In this document: in pieces, positions 24,531 to 35,900 of the stretch
How the letters are laid out: every line of letters starts with the position of its first letter
Position numbering within the stretch: position 1 is the first letter of the stretch
DNA from: Ctenosaura bakeri
Taxonomy: Eukaryota; Chordata; Lepidosauria; Squamata; Iguanidae
NCBI GenBank assembly: GCA_948474755.1
Contig: CAOLHI010003110.1
Coordinates: forward strand, 124,001-188,000
Reading direction: 5' to 3'
DNA: 64,000 bases
Translations under genes and position numbers: made by a program
The notes under the pieces: model-generated
What the model saw: the letters and a program-made list of their open reading frames with translations, nothing else
The model's database searches: none
Told to the model about the DNA's origin: nothing

Positions 24531-25604
24531 TGAGAGAGCCAGTTCCTTTGGGTTCCAGTAGAACTTCCTTGACCACATAATGGCTTCTTTACCAAAACAA
24601 GACAAAAGGAAGCACTTTGAAGTCTCCTTGGGAGAAGACGATACTTTTAAAACCATAACTTTGCCTGGCTCATATCCAGTGTGCTTAGGCTGGGTTGGGA
24701 GGTGAGGAAATACATGTAGTTTAAGGCTGCAATATCCATTTACCTGGCAATTGCCCTCATTGAGGTCAGTGAGACTTATTTCTCAATAGATATGTGGAGG
24801 TCTGTGCTGTAGGACATAGGAACTAGAGACATAAATCTTCACATTCTTCATCCTCACATGCCAGGACAAATAGTTTCTGTAGTTTTCTCTCCACCACAGG
24901 AGGAAATAAAGATTTCTATGCAGTTCTTGGGAGGTATTCCTACTTTGGAAAGTCTTTTGGGGCTTTTTGGTCAGAAATACACATAGTCAGACATCCTGTG
25001 GGTGAATTACCGTTACGTCATCACAACTTTCTTTTTGGTCATTGTGGAGATCAGAATTTTCTGCCAACTACACAACAACCTCCCTTGAGCCCACCTTTTC
25101 TCAGCTGCAGCGCCCTGAACTCAGCCATTTCCTGGTCAGTAGGAAACAGTGGAAGCAGGAGACAAGTGAATTTTCTTGTAGTTAGACACAGAACAATGAT
25201 ATCATTCACAGGGACCTCTGAAGGATTCCTAGCAGTCATTGCAGATACCTGCTACCATGTTTCCAACTGTAAGAAAACAGCAGAACACTAATCCACTCCT
25301 CCCCGCCATTCTCCACCAAACTGGAAATGCCTAAGTTTAGGAGATAGCAGTAGAGAAAATGTGGGATTTGGTGGGGGTAAACAAGAGATTCTTGTAGCTA
25401 AGTCTTATAGAGGTATCTCCCAAAGCAGAATTGCAATCATAGTTTTTATGTGCGAAACAAAAATGATGTTCATGCAGAAAACGTATTTTTTGTGCTGGAA
25501 ACACTTTGTACAAAACCTGTATTTTTGCACCTTAACGCCATGGGTCTTTCTGCACAAATGAATCATTCCAGAAGATTTCACAAAATATGAAGAATTTTGT
25601 TGAC

Positions 25605-25745
25605 TATTTTCAATAAGGCTAGGTGCTGGAACGCTCCTACCATGGAGGTTTTTAAATAAAAGTTCAATGGCTACCAGTTGGGAATGATTTATCTGTGTAT
25701 TTCCTTCATGGGCAAGAGATTGGATTGTAAGATACTTGGAGTATT
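25605..25745 (+). repeat. CR1-like LINE 3' fragment
   Basis: ACCATGGAGGTTTTTAAATA, AATGGCTACCAGTTGGGAAT, GTATTTCCTTCATGGGCAAG and AGATTGGATTG follow the order found in CR1 3' ends of reptiles and birds, recognised from memory. No ORF remains. Confidence 0.6.
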
Positions 25746-25769
25746 TTCTAATTCTTCTTCTTCTATTCT

Positions 25770-26235
25770 TGATTTTGTTTTCATTTATACTTACCTTTTC
25801 TCCCTACTAAGTGGGATTCAGCACAGCTTACAAAATATTCAAACCAATACAGATTAAGGTAAATAGAAAGACATGTTTTAAAGTGCAATGAGTTGATAGA
25901 ATTAAAACTGTTTAACATACAGTAAAAACAAAAGATAAAAATCAACTGGAGAACACTCTATTGCAACACCTTTGCAATCATTTCCTAAAACAGTATCCAA
26001 AAGGAAAAGGTTTTATTTGTCAGCAGAAGGAGAACAAAGAGGGAACCATCCCAGTGTTCCTTGGGAAGGAGTTCCAAAGTCTGAAAGCAGCCACCAAGAA
26101 GGCTCTCTCCTTTTGTTCCCACCAAACATGCCTGGAAACGAAGTAAGAACTGAGAGAGAGTCTCAAATGAAGATCTTAGAGCTTGGACAGGGTTGTATAG
26201 GGAGACACTGTACTTTGACCTGAAATACGTTCTAC
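25770..26235. repeat. Old interspersed repeat of uncertain class
   Basis: CTACTAAGTGGGATTCAGCACAGCTTAC and then CCCAGTGTTCCTTGGGAAGG, GAGTTCCAAAGTCTGAAAGC, AGCCACCAAGAAGGCTCTCTCC and GATCTTAGAGCTTGGACAGG match a repeat widely seen in squamate genomes. The 83-residue frame at 25972-26223 is therefore repeat-derived. Confidence 0.5.
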
Positions 26236-26311
26236 AATCTTATTATTGTGCAATCCCATGTTTCTCTGAAATGTGAATCATAGACAAGGATTGAGGCTCC
26301 TTCCTTTCCCA

Positions 26312-26422
26312 TATCTGGCACCCTTCAAATGTTTTGGACTACAAATCTCATCAGCCCTGATTGGTGGCCATGATGTCAGTGTGATGGGATTTGTAGTCCC
26401 AAACATCTAGAAGACATCTGAT
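26312..26422. mobile_element. Hairpin-family copy
   Basis: CAAATGTTTTGGACTACAAA...CATCAGCC pairs with GATGGGATTTGTAGTCCCAA...ACATCTAGAAG. This copy shows both arms well. Confidence 0.65.
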
Positions 26423-28118
26423 TATGGGAAATGGGCTTAAAGAATCCAGCCACCACTGCCTCCTGGTGTTTTGAATATGGAAATGCTAGAGAGATTTGAA
26501 ACTGGTCCTTCAAATCTAAAGTGAGCCAACAAGATCAGGATTTTCCTTTCAGCTAAAGTAATCAAGGGGTTGTTGGACAGTTTTTCCTGCAACAAAATGT
26601 GAAAGGGTTGGGGCTTTTTAATGTGTGGGAGATGCAGACCTATGCTGAAAAGTAGACCTTGAAGTTTATAATTAAAATGACAGATGCTATAGGGAGATCA
26701 TATAAAAGTGCTCTAAATAATGCTCAGAGTTTGAAAACGTTTCTTTGAGGCATTACAACTCCATAGCCTCCAGGATAAGGATTCTGGGAGCTGTAGCACC
26801 CCCCCCCCAAAAAAAACCTAACTTCATACTAGATCATAATACCTATAGCTCTTGAGTGAAATAGCTCAGTATTGGGTTCAGTACAAAGGCAACTATTTGA
26901 TTTGAGACAAGGAGTAGTCAATCTGTGGAATGATTTCAGAATGTGTCACTCGCTTCTCAAAAGAATTAGATGTAATCAGGGAGGATAACAAAGATTGGAA
27001 AAGTCAGTCAATATATCCGTTGGTGCTATTGTCCACTCCAAGGAGAGTGCTCCACAAAATGATACGAACTGATTTGTCATTTGGGAAATAGAGTATACAA
27101 TTTCTGGGCAGAATTGAACAACTAGGGGACATCAAAGCCACATATGCATAAAGAAATCTATATTATTGCAGCCTTTCCAACTTTTGGGAAATAACGGTAG
27201 CATTTATTTTAGAGAGTTTGCATTGGGAAAAGTACCAAGGATTCAACATTTTACGTCCTTGCTATCTAGGAGAGGCTGATTGGGACTTGAAAGGTAGTGA
27301 TATGCAGGCATCTAAAGGACTAATTAGCACAAATTGGTAAATTGGCATAAGTAGTATGCCTTTATTAAGTTTTCAGCTATAGAATCATCCCAATATCCCA
27401 ATATAAGCCTCTATCAGCTCCTTTAAAATGTACTAGAACACAAGATGCAGTGTAGAAAAACCACAAGGAGAGAGCACCAATAACCCTACAACTTTCATCC
27501 TGATCCTCTGCTGATCAAAAAAATAAGGGATATCTGTTATAGAACAGGCCAGCTCCTACAAATACCAGGTGGTTCCCTGATATATTTTTTTACTGAGTTT
27601 GGGGGGGGAATTAAATCTTGACCTCAAGCTGATAAAACAGAAAGGAAAAGGTAGAGGAGAAACAATACCCACAGAAGGCCAAGAATAAGTCCTCCTGCAC
27701 TAATGAGTTCCGTTGTAGTCCCTGGACCGTTTTAAGCAAAGGGAATGGGTCAAGAGCAGCGTGGCCACTATGGCAGTTGGGAGAAGGGCGAGAAGGGAGG
27801 ATGTCAGGTTTTGTTTGTTTAATCGTTAAGCGTAATCTCTGTTTTGTCCCCTTGTTTATCAACACGTGTCGGCGTTTTCAAATGTGGCCGCAAAAAAGGG
27901 AAAAGACGCGATCCACTTTTCAGTCTGAGAGCAGCACTTTTATTCGAAAAGGGTCCTTTTCAAACGTCCACGTTCAGAATGTGGACTCCCCACGGCGACC
28001 TAATCCGAATCGAGGAAGAGAATCGAACTGAAAGCAAGGCGCTGTTTTACGGGGAGAAAGTCCCAAAGAATCTATGAAGTCAATTGAACAAGAAGCAAGG
28101 CGTGGAAACATCGCCTTG
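26423..28118. other. Gene-free stretch
   Basis: Poly-C and poly-G runs (near 26800 and 27600) and otherwise unique-looking sequence. The frames at 27777-28077 overlap each other and have no known family. Confidence 0.45.
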
Positions 28119-28455
28119 GGCCATTTCCGCACTACAGTGTTATAGGCCCTTTCCGCATGACACTCTTATAACGCGATGATTCCACTTTCAACCTCCTATG
28201 GAATCCTGGGGTTTGCAGTTTTAGGAGGGGCCACCCAGCCCCTCCCAGAGCTGCAAACCCCAAGATTCCATAGAAGGTTGAAAGTGGAATCATGCGCTAT
28301 AAGAATGCCGTGCGGAAAAGTACACTGTGCTATGATTCCACTTTCAACATCCTATGGAATCCTAGGGTTTGCAGTTTAGCGAGGGGCCTTTGAGGAGTCC
28401 ATAGGATGTTGAAAGTGGAATCATAGCACTATAACAGTATAGTGCGGAGATGGCT
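28119..28455. mobile_element. Palindromic MITE with a second MITE nested inside
   Basis: The outer copy runs from GGCCATTTCCGCACTAC to GTGCGGAGATGGCT. A second copy (28145-28320) with GGCCCTTTCCGCATGAC lies within its left arm. The inner right terminus is shortened (GTGCGGAAAAG) and a short piece of outer sequence (TACACTGTGC) follows it. Confidence 0.75.
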
Positions 28456-28990
28456 TAGTTTCGTGTTCCTTTCACCTCTCCGATTCTTTGGGGCTTCTTC
28501 CCTGTCAAAGACCCCCGCAGGCTGTCTGCGGTCTGTTTACAGCCAGAAGAGGATGGGAGCAAAAGGCTGACCTGGCCGGTCCTGTCTCTGCCTTGCGCTC
28601 GCCCTCAGGAATTTCTGCGGGGATTTGGCATCTGTTTTGTGCCACCACCTCATAGGAGGCATCCTCCAGACTATTGTTAATTGCCCTTTATCTTGGTGAA
28701 CTTAAAAAAAAAGAAACAGTCGTATTCTTAAGACCAGCTAATAAACTGGAAAGAAAATATCTTTCAGTAAATGAACAGATCAGTAAGACTTACTTCCAAG
28801 TATTAATGCTTACCACGAGGGCGTGAGGCGCACGTTGTGTTAGAAATGGATGAAAATGCAAATTGAAACATTTCTTTAGGAGAAAAATCTAATGGGGATA
28901 AAGAGAAATTCATTCAGGTGCGATCCATTCCAGAAAGAGGTTTCAAACGCCAGTGGCTTTGATCTGAAAACTCGGAGCAATCTGGGGAGG

Positions 28991-29200
28991 TTGTTATTGT
29001 TAGGTGCCATCAAGTCGTCTCGGACTTATTACGCGGTTTTCTTGGAAAGATGAGCTTAGAAGAGTTTTACCTTTGCCTTCCTCTGAAGGTGAGAGAATGT
29101 GACTTCCCCAAGATCGCCCAGCGGGTTTCCATGGCTGAGCGGGGGTTCAAACCCCAAAGTCATAGTCCAGCATTCAACCCAACTACACTCCGCTGACTTT
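28991..29200 (-). mobile_element. tRNA-derived SINE
   Basis: The reversed tail GTTGTTATTGTTAGGTGCC, GGGGGTTCAAACCCC at the reversed B box, and the head end CTACACTCCGCTGAC. Confidence 0.85.
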
Positions 29201-29235
29201 ATTTTTGTATTTATCAATTGGGCGGCATACAATTC

Positions 29236-29320
29236 TGCCCATTTCCGCACTAGACCGCTACAGTGCTATCATTCCACTTTCAACATCCTATGGAATCCTG
29301 GGGTTTGCAGTTTAGGGCCT
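29236..29320. mobile_element. Single-arm MITE remnant
   Basis: CCCATTTCCGCACTAGACCG through TTTGCAGTTTAGGG is left. No second arm. Confidence 0.75.
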
Positions 29321-29415
29321 CTACTAATGAGCTTCGATTTGCTTTACAGCTGAGTCCTACTGAACTTGTTATTCTTATATTCAGCTAAACATGGGGTCCT
29401 TTCACCCTTAAGCAA

Positions 29416-29618
29416 TTGTAGCGCTCTGATACTATTTTAACTGCCAGAACATCCCTTGGAATCCTGGGCTTTGTAGTTAGGGGAGGTATTGGGAGTGCCA
29501 TGGCAGAGAATAATAAATGCCCTTCTCCAAAGTGCTAACCCCGGGATTCCATAGGGTGTTGCCGTGGCAGTAAAAAACAGAATTTATAAGAGTATAATTT
29601 TGTAGTGTGGAAGGGCCC
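29416..29618. mobile_element. Long-type inverted-repeat element
   Basis: AGCAATTGTAGCGCTCTGAT...AACATCCCTTGGAATCCTGG and CGGGATTCCATAGGGTGTTG...GTAGTGTGGAAGGGCC form imperfect arms. Confidence 0.6.
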
Positions 29619-30467
29619 CTGGATGCGCCCATCTCCCTAAAAGCACCCCAACTCCCTGACGCCTTGTTAAAGCGGGGAGACTGTTTTCCCCTTGGGGTCC
29701 AGAGGTGCAGACCACCAGCAGTGGGGTTTGCCTGCTGAGAAAAAGGCTGAGCTCCGGGGCTGTCACGCCCCTCACTTAGCCGGGCTGGAAAGGGAGCGAG
29801 GGGGGCAGCAAGCTTCCAGTCACTAAGCACAGTCCTCCTTCTTTCTTGCTCTGGGGAAGCTCTGGGGAAGTGGGTGGACGCCTTGCCCTGAGAAGCAGCG
29901 CTGCTTCCAACCAGGGAAGGGTGCGGAGGATTGCGGGCTCTCGGGGTGGGCGGAGGGGGAGGCTCCGCAGGAGGGTTTTTTATTAATTTTGCCTTTTTGA
30001 GGGAGGGAAGAGGGAATTAATTTTCACAGTCATTCTCATGGAAACGTCCCTAAAGACTTCTTAGAAGCACAAGGTATACGTACTCCCCCCCCCCGACTGT
30101 TTACTCCCAAGTAAACGTGCACAGCACAGATTTACAGGCAGGCTTCCTTATTCTGGGAGGGTTGAACAACGATCTTAGCATTTCTTAGTGCTTGATCATT
30201 TAGTACACACTCATTTACTACGTTTTTAGTTGCTAATTCCTTAACTACGGAACAGGTTTTGGTTTTTGTTTTGCTTTTTCATTTAATTAATTAGTTATTT
30301 TGTGGTTCAATTTTGCCCCATAATTTCGGGAGGCTCAGCCCTTGCCTTTGCCTTGTCTTGGGGAGGATCGAGGTCCCCCTGTTTCGGGGCCCATGGCCTT
30401 AACTTGCCCGCTAGAAATGATGGAGCTCTTGCTCCGGATCCCTTTTAAGACCGCCCTAGTCGCGACA

Positions 30468-30687
30468 GTGTCAGCCTGGTGTCCTGATTTGAGCGTGGGA
30501 CTGCGATCCTGGAAACCAGAGTTGGATTCCCCTCTCAGCCATGGGCCATTTCCTCACTAGACTCTTACGGTGCTATTATTCCGCTTTCAACATCCTATGG
30601 GATCTTGGGGTTTGCAGTTTTCGATTCGCCTTAGGGTTGCAACAAGTCGGAAGAACTTGAAGGCACAGAATAGCAGCAGCAACAATC
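30468..30687 (+). mobile_element. tRNA-derived SINE interrupted by a half MITE
   Basis: The head GTCAGCCTGGTGTCCTGATT and B-box region AGAGTTGGATTCCCC run to 30543. Half a MITE follows at 30544-30621, then the SINE resumes at TCGCCTTAGGGTTGC with the tail CTTGAAGGCACAGAATAGC. Part of the SINE middle is lost. Confidence 0.75.
30544..30621. mobile_element. Single-arm MITE remnant in a SINE
   Basis: GGCCATTTCCTCACTAGACTC through TGGGGTTTGCAGTTT is present. The opposite arm is absent. Confidence 0.75.
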
Positions 30688-31014
30688 ATGACTACCAGGA
30701 GATAAGGTGGCTCCGTGGGAGGAAGTGAGGTGCAGTTCAGCGAGGCTGAACTCCTGAGTAAATACGCGCAAGACTAGTGAGCGGCCCCTTCTCCAGGGCC
30801 TTCTTAGGGCCACAAGCGAACCAGGCAAGCCGGACCCTGGGCGGAGACCTGCACCCAGCCCCGCGGGAACAACGCGCCGGGAATCGCAGAAGGCAGGAAG
30901 CTTAGAAGGGGGCCCCATCACTTCCCTTCCTCTTAGTCCAGGAAGGGTTTGTCCCAGATAATGAAAAAATGGGACTTTTCCCTGGATGGGAAGGAACGAA
31001 ATAGTGACCAAAAA

Positions 31015-31064
31015 CGGGGGAGGAAAAAAAAGACAAAGAGGAGGGGAAAGAAGGAAAACAGATT

Positions 31065-31111
<47 letters not shown>

Positions 31112-31555
31112 CGACAGAAGGAGGGTAAAGGAGAAATAAAGGAAGGATTGGGAAGAAAGAAGGAGAAACAGGATAAGGGAAGAAAGAGAAGAAGAGAAAG
31201 AGAGAAGAAAGGAAGAAAAACCGAATGGCGAAGCAAGAGCAAGGCCATTTCTGCACTAGACTGTTATAGTGCTATTATTCCACTTTCAACGTCCTATGAA
31301 ATCCTGGGGTTTGCAGTTTAGGGAGGGGTCGGGTGGCAAAGACCAGGATTCCATAGGATGTTGAAAGTGGAATAATAGTGCTTTAATAGTCTAGTGCAGA
31401 AATGACCCAAAATACAATGGAGACAACGAAAGAAAGACGAAGGAAGGAAGGAAGGACAGATAGAGAAGAATGAATGGAAGAAGCCGGCAAAGGCAAGAAA
31501 GAAATACGAGTGTAAGGAGGACAGAAAGAGAAGAAGGAAGCGAGGAAGAGCGCAG
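31015..31555. repeat. Polypurine tract split by a MITE
   Basis: About 370 bp of nearly pure A/G on the plus strand, including (GAAA)n at 31066-31110 and (GAAG)n near 31440-31455. It is interrupted only by the palindromic MITE at 31243-31407. It abuts the CpG island. Confidence 0.85.
31243..31407. mobile_element. Palindromic MITE with deleted centre
   Basis: Ends GGCCATTTCTGCACTAGACTG and CTAGTGCAGAAATGACC. CAA is duplicated at 31240-31242 and 31408-31410. The centre GGGGTCGGGTGGCAAAGACC replaces the usual GC-rich turn. Confidence 0.9.
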
Positions 31556-31559
31556 ACTC

Positions 31560-32400
31560 AATGTTTTCCTACGGAGCCGGTGGGAGGCCTCCTCCTCCTC
31601 CCTCCCCGACCATCGCAGGGTCTTTTCCGAGCGTTTATGGCCAAACAAGTTCACAGTTTATACACAGTAAAATGTCAATATTGCCTTCCTGGCGGCGGCT
31701 GCTGCTGCTGCTGCTGCTAACAAGAGGAGGCGGTGGAGGAAGGGGGGCAGCGAGGCCCCTTCGGGAGGATCCCTATATAACACTCGACGGCAGGACTTGC
31801 CCTGCTCGGGGCCTTCGCCTCTCCTCCTCCTCCTCCTCCTCCTCGCCCTCCAGAAAAGCGGCCCTGTTGTTATCGCGCCGCCGCGCCTTGAAGCGGGGAA
31901 AGTTTATGGCCTGCCGGGCGGATTAAGGGCGAGACAGGCGCGGTGCACCGCCTTACATGGAAGCCTGGCCCGGGCAGAGCTCGGCCTCGGCTTCGTCAAA
32001 GAGACCCATCCATTACAGCGCCGAGAGCTGGAGCCAGCAAAGATACACAGACTATAAATCCCGCGGCCTCCCGCGCCCCCCCCGCGAGCCCCGACGGCGC
32101 GGCCGCCCGCCTTCTCCCTTCCCCCGGGCGAGGCGGGGCGGCGAGGGGAGGCCGGGGCCGGGCAGCCCGAAGGCGCGGGCCCCGGCCATCCATCACGGCC
32201 CTGATGACTCCGCGCGGCGGCAAATGGCTCGTGTAACGAGGCCGGGCCCGACAAGGTGGCATCGTTATCCTGTCCGAATGATGCATAATATTAGGATTAA
32301 GGCTTAGATCATCGCGTGCTTTTAAAATCATCACCAGCGCTAAATGGGAGGAGAGGCGACGGGAGGGGAGACTGGAGATTAGGGGGGAGCGGAGGTTAGT
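31560..32400. promoter_or_regulatory. CpG island, candidate distal regulatory element or non-coding RNA promoter
   Basis: This is the only strong CpG-rich block outside HLX exon 1. It holds TTTATGGCC twice (31634-31642 and 31903-31911), a TATA-like TATATAA near 31773, and an AT-rich, motif-dense tail at about 32240-32345 that includes GGATTA (32294-32299) and ATGCATAATATTAGG. The overlapping open frames are low-complexity R/P/G/S products without a family, so coding function is not supported. No transcript or conservation data were available. Confidence 0.5.
31699..31718. repeat. (CTG)n short tandem repeat
   Basis: About 6.7 CTG units within the CpG island. A (CTC)n run lies nearby at 31819-31844. 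Confidence 0.9.
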
Positions 32401-32687
32401 GGGGGGGGTGCAGAGATTTCCCACTCTGTGAGTTTGGATCCTCCCCCCGGAGAGTAATAAGGTGTTAGAGTCCTCCTAAAGTGTAGCGTGTGGATTGTAC
32501 CACTTCGGACGAGGGGGAAGTAGAACCGTGTACCTGGATTAGCATCTTGATATTGATACCGTTTTATCTTTCGGTGTTTCTCTCTCATTCTCATTTTATT
32601 TTCTCGCACATAATGCATATGGCATATCAGAGCATGGCATGTGTGTCTGTTTATAATGTGCCCCTCTCTTCCTAAGAAGGAATGTGC

Positions 32688-32812
32688 ACCACTTGGGGGA
32701 GATGCTATTTTAGACTCCCCAAACTTCCCAATCACTGTGGTCATGGCAGTGCTGGCTGGTGGAATCTGAACACTGTAGTCCCCCAAAACCTAACGTTCCC
32801 AAGCGTTGCCTT
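32688..32812. repeat. Hairpin-family copy
   Basis: CACTTGGGGGAGATGCTATT...AGACTCCCCAAACTTCCC on the left pairs loosely with CACTGTAGTCCCCCAAAACC...CCCAAGCG on the right. Confidence 0.45.
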
Positions 32813-32827
32813 GGAAGCATTGTGGTG

Positions 32828-32992
32828 GTCATGGTGAGCCTTCAAGTTCTTTTAGACTTATAGTGATCCTAAGATGAATCTATCATGGGGTTTTCTGGGG
32901 GCTGAGAGCATGTGACGCACCTGAAGTTACCTGAACCTGGTCTCCAAGGTCATAGTCAAATGCTCAAATCGCAATATCATGCTAGCTCTCTG
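32828..32992 (-). mobile_element. tRNA-derived SINE, internally shortened
   Basis: The reversed tail GAGCCTTCAAGTTCTTTTAG and reversed B-box region CCTGAACCTGGTCTCCAAGG are seen. The head ends ATATCATGCTAGCTCTC. Confidence 0.75.
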
Positions 32993-35900
32993 GGTTCAGG
33001 CACAGAAGTTCCAGTCCTAGTTAGCAAGGCACCTATTCAAACACACAAAGAGAAGTCTTCATTTATACCAATGCTGAGCTTTGGCAGGCAAAAGAGGTGG
33101 AAGGAGTAAGCCACTCTTGTAGCCTTGACCCCCATTAAAACCCACATGGGATGCAAAGGTTGCTGGGTCCCTTCTTTTAGATTGTGTCAACGTCTGTTAT
33201 CCTTTCAATGCAGTACAGTACCAGTGCCACTCCAAGTGGGGGTCTATGGACTAGTGCTGATTTTATGAGCAGTTGACTGCCGGTGTCTGCCAAGATTCCA
33301 GAAAGGAATGAAACAATTGGGTCCAATGGGCACTCATATGGTACCAGTCCATGGCACACTGGGTAAGGGGAATTGCCAGTATCTACATCGGATAACTTGC
33401 AAAACATTGTTCTGCATTATGCTAATAAGAGTCACTGGACCCCAGTGACATGCAGACTGTGTGGCAGACAAGTCAGGACTGTTTGGAAAAGGAACTTAAT
33501 CCCAAAGAGATGTGAGAAAAGGATGAGGAGACAGCAGAAATGGGCCTGATTTCAATAACAAGGAAGTCAACATGTAACTGATCCTTCCTGGGATTAATGG
33601 AGAGAGTGGGGTATGCTGAGAGAAATGTTAGCTCTACCTTAAGGAAAATGCTGTCCTGTGTTACAGTGTTGTGGAGCTTGTGTCAATATGGATGCATTTT
33701 TTGGTGCAGTGGTCAAATTACTATGGAGGGGTCAGGGGAACTTTTGTGACAACTCCTTTAGGTACTGTTTTGGAAAGTTCTAAAATGGAGACCATTGCCC
33801 CCCCCACAGCCCTCCACCTCAACACAAGGACCAACCCGCCCAGCCCCTCTGCCTGTGTATTTCTGCCATGCTTCCCTGTACTTATGTGCCCAACTGGGGA
33901 GGGCACTATGATATCCAGCTCAGTGCTGCTTTGTTTACTGACTATCCACATTTATCCCTGTCTAGGTGTCCATGCACCATGTCCTTTTAGCCAGCCACCT
34001 GCCCCTTCCTTTTTGTCTCCACAAGTTTGGTTTGGTGCTGAGTTCTTTCCTGGCAACCAGAAATTTCCGCCACATGCCAAAGATCCCTGGAATTCATATA
34101 CTCTGAACTTTCCAGCCAAGTGGAACAGCCTCTCTTCAAAATTTGCCTTATATCTGTGACAATTAGAGGATCCAAATGAGCAGTGATTCCTGGATGAGGA
34201 GATTCTTGAAGGCCACCATGGGAATGACCAAGAGATGGGGACTGGAGTTTAGTTCCTTGGGCTGGACTGCAGGTATCAGGGCCAGACTTCCAGCAGCAGG
34301 GAAACAGGAATCTGCCAGGTGTTATTGAAGTGTACCACAACTCCCAGCAGGCCCAGCATATATAGCTAACAGAGGAGGATACTGGAGTTTGTAATCTAAC
34401 AGTATCTGGAAGGCCACATTTGCTCATTCCTGAACAATTAACCAGAGGGAAGCTGGATTCTTGTTTTCTTGAACTGGAAACCCTGTTAGAGCAAAAGAAC
34501 TGCTGATGTCAGTTGCTTCTTTACTTTGTGAAGAACATGAAAGCAAGGAACAAATTCCTGGAAATTTCCCTAACTGATCAGGGTGTTAGTGGGAGAATAG
34601 GTTCCAGCATAGAGTAAAAGAAGAATAGTCATGAGAACAAATATCTAATTCTTCCTCTTGAATTAGTTTGTCAAAATGGATCCTACAAGGAAGGACTGTA
34701 GTTTATCAACAGTAAAAAGATAGGATACTTAGGTGGACATTACAGGAAGTGAAGTTTGTGAATTTCATTAATGCCCCATCCCTATCTTCACCCCCTCCCA
34801 CTCAAGTATTATGTTTTGAATAAATAGGTTATGATAGAAATCTTCCTTCTAATTTTGTTTTTAAGGAAAAAATGGGTCATATGAGGCTACATAGAGGTGA
34901 AGAATATTTTACCCATCAAACACTTTGGAGTTCAGGTCCCAGAAGCCCTAGCCAATATGGTAAGAGTGGTGAACAAAACATTGGAGAACAAAGATCTCTA
35001 CCCCTGAACTAAATGATTGCCTTACCTCCAATTGGCTTTGCTTTTTCCAATTCATATGAGACTGTAGTTACCAAGATGGCTTTCAGATAGATGCCAGCCT
35101 TTTGATATGACCTCAGTGCTTCCTCCCTCTTCTCTTCTAAACCAGTGTATATATGTATCTCCCATCTAAGCATAATATTTCAGATTCATAATATTTTGTT
35201 GGTCTTCAAGGTGCCACTTTCTGGATCTAGATCTCTGCAGCTCATTTTGTCTTTTAGCATCAGCAATATCAGAAGGACCTCAAACAACCCCTTGGCCTTT
35301 TAGATAGACTGTCTTTCCAAATAGTGCCTGTCCCATTCCTTGCTGATTTACCAGTCTATGAGTAGAAGTCACTAGCAAGCAGGAAAAGCCCAATTTCTCT
35401 TCATTTTTAAATAAACTCAAGGGCTAATCCATTTCCCAAGGTGCAAACATGCAAGTTACTTTGACCATCTGGAGGACATTCTACTAATTACTCTTACAGG
35501 AGATGACTGCTTTCTGATACTGTTGAAGCCTGATAACTTGCTCGATTCCCCAAACCCCATATTTTCTACCCTGACCTGAAAATTAAGACGCATGGGTCAA
35601 TGGATTTCTCATCACCATAAATAAATAGGGGGGACTTGGGTGTTATTGTTCCCTGTATACTTTTCTCTCCTTCTTATACAGGGAGCCTGTGAGGAAAGGG
35701 GGAGCAGCAGGGGGCAGAACGTAAGAGCTCTGCTGAATCAGACTAAAGGCTGATACAATCCAGCATTCTATTCACTCCATGGCCTACCAGTTGCCGCCTA
35801 TATGATATGAGTACTGTAAAAACCTGCCTAGCAAAGTGATGTTGGTGTATGTGTGATGCACACGCATACATACACATATACACACCCTGTCACAGGGCTG

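Noticed and set aside
31561..32424. Coding genes in the CpG island
   Set aside because: Frames are open on both strands at once and give low-complexity products. No domain or splice pattern supports them.
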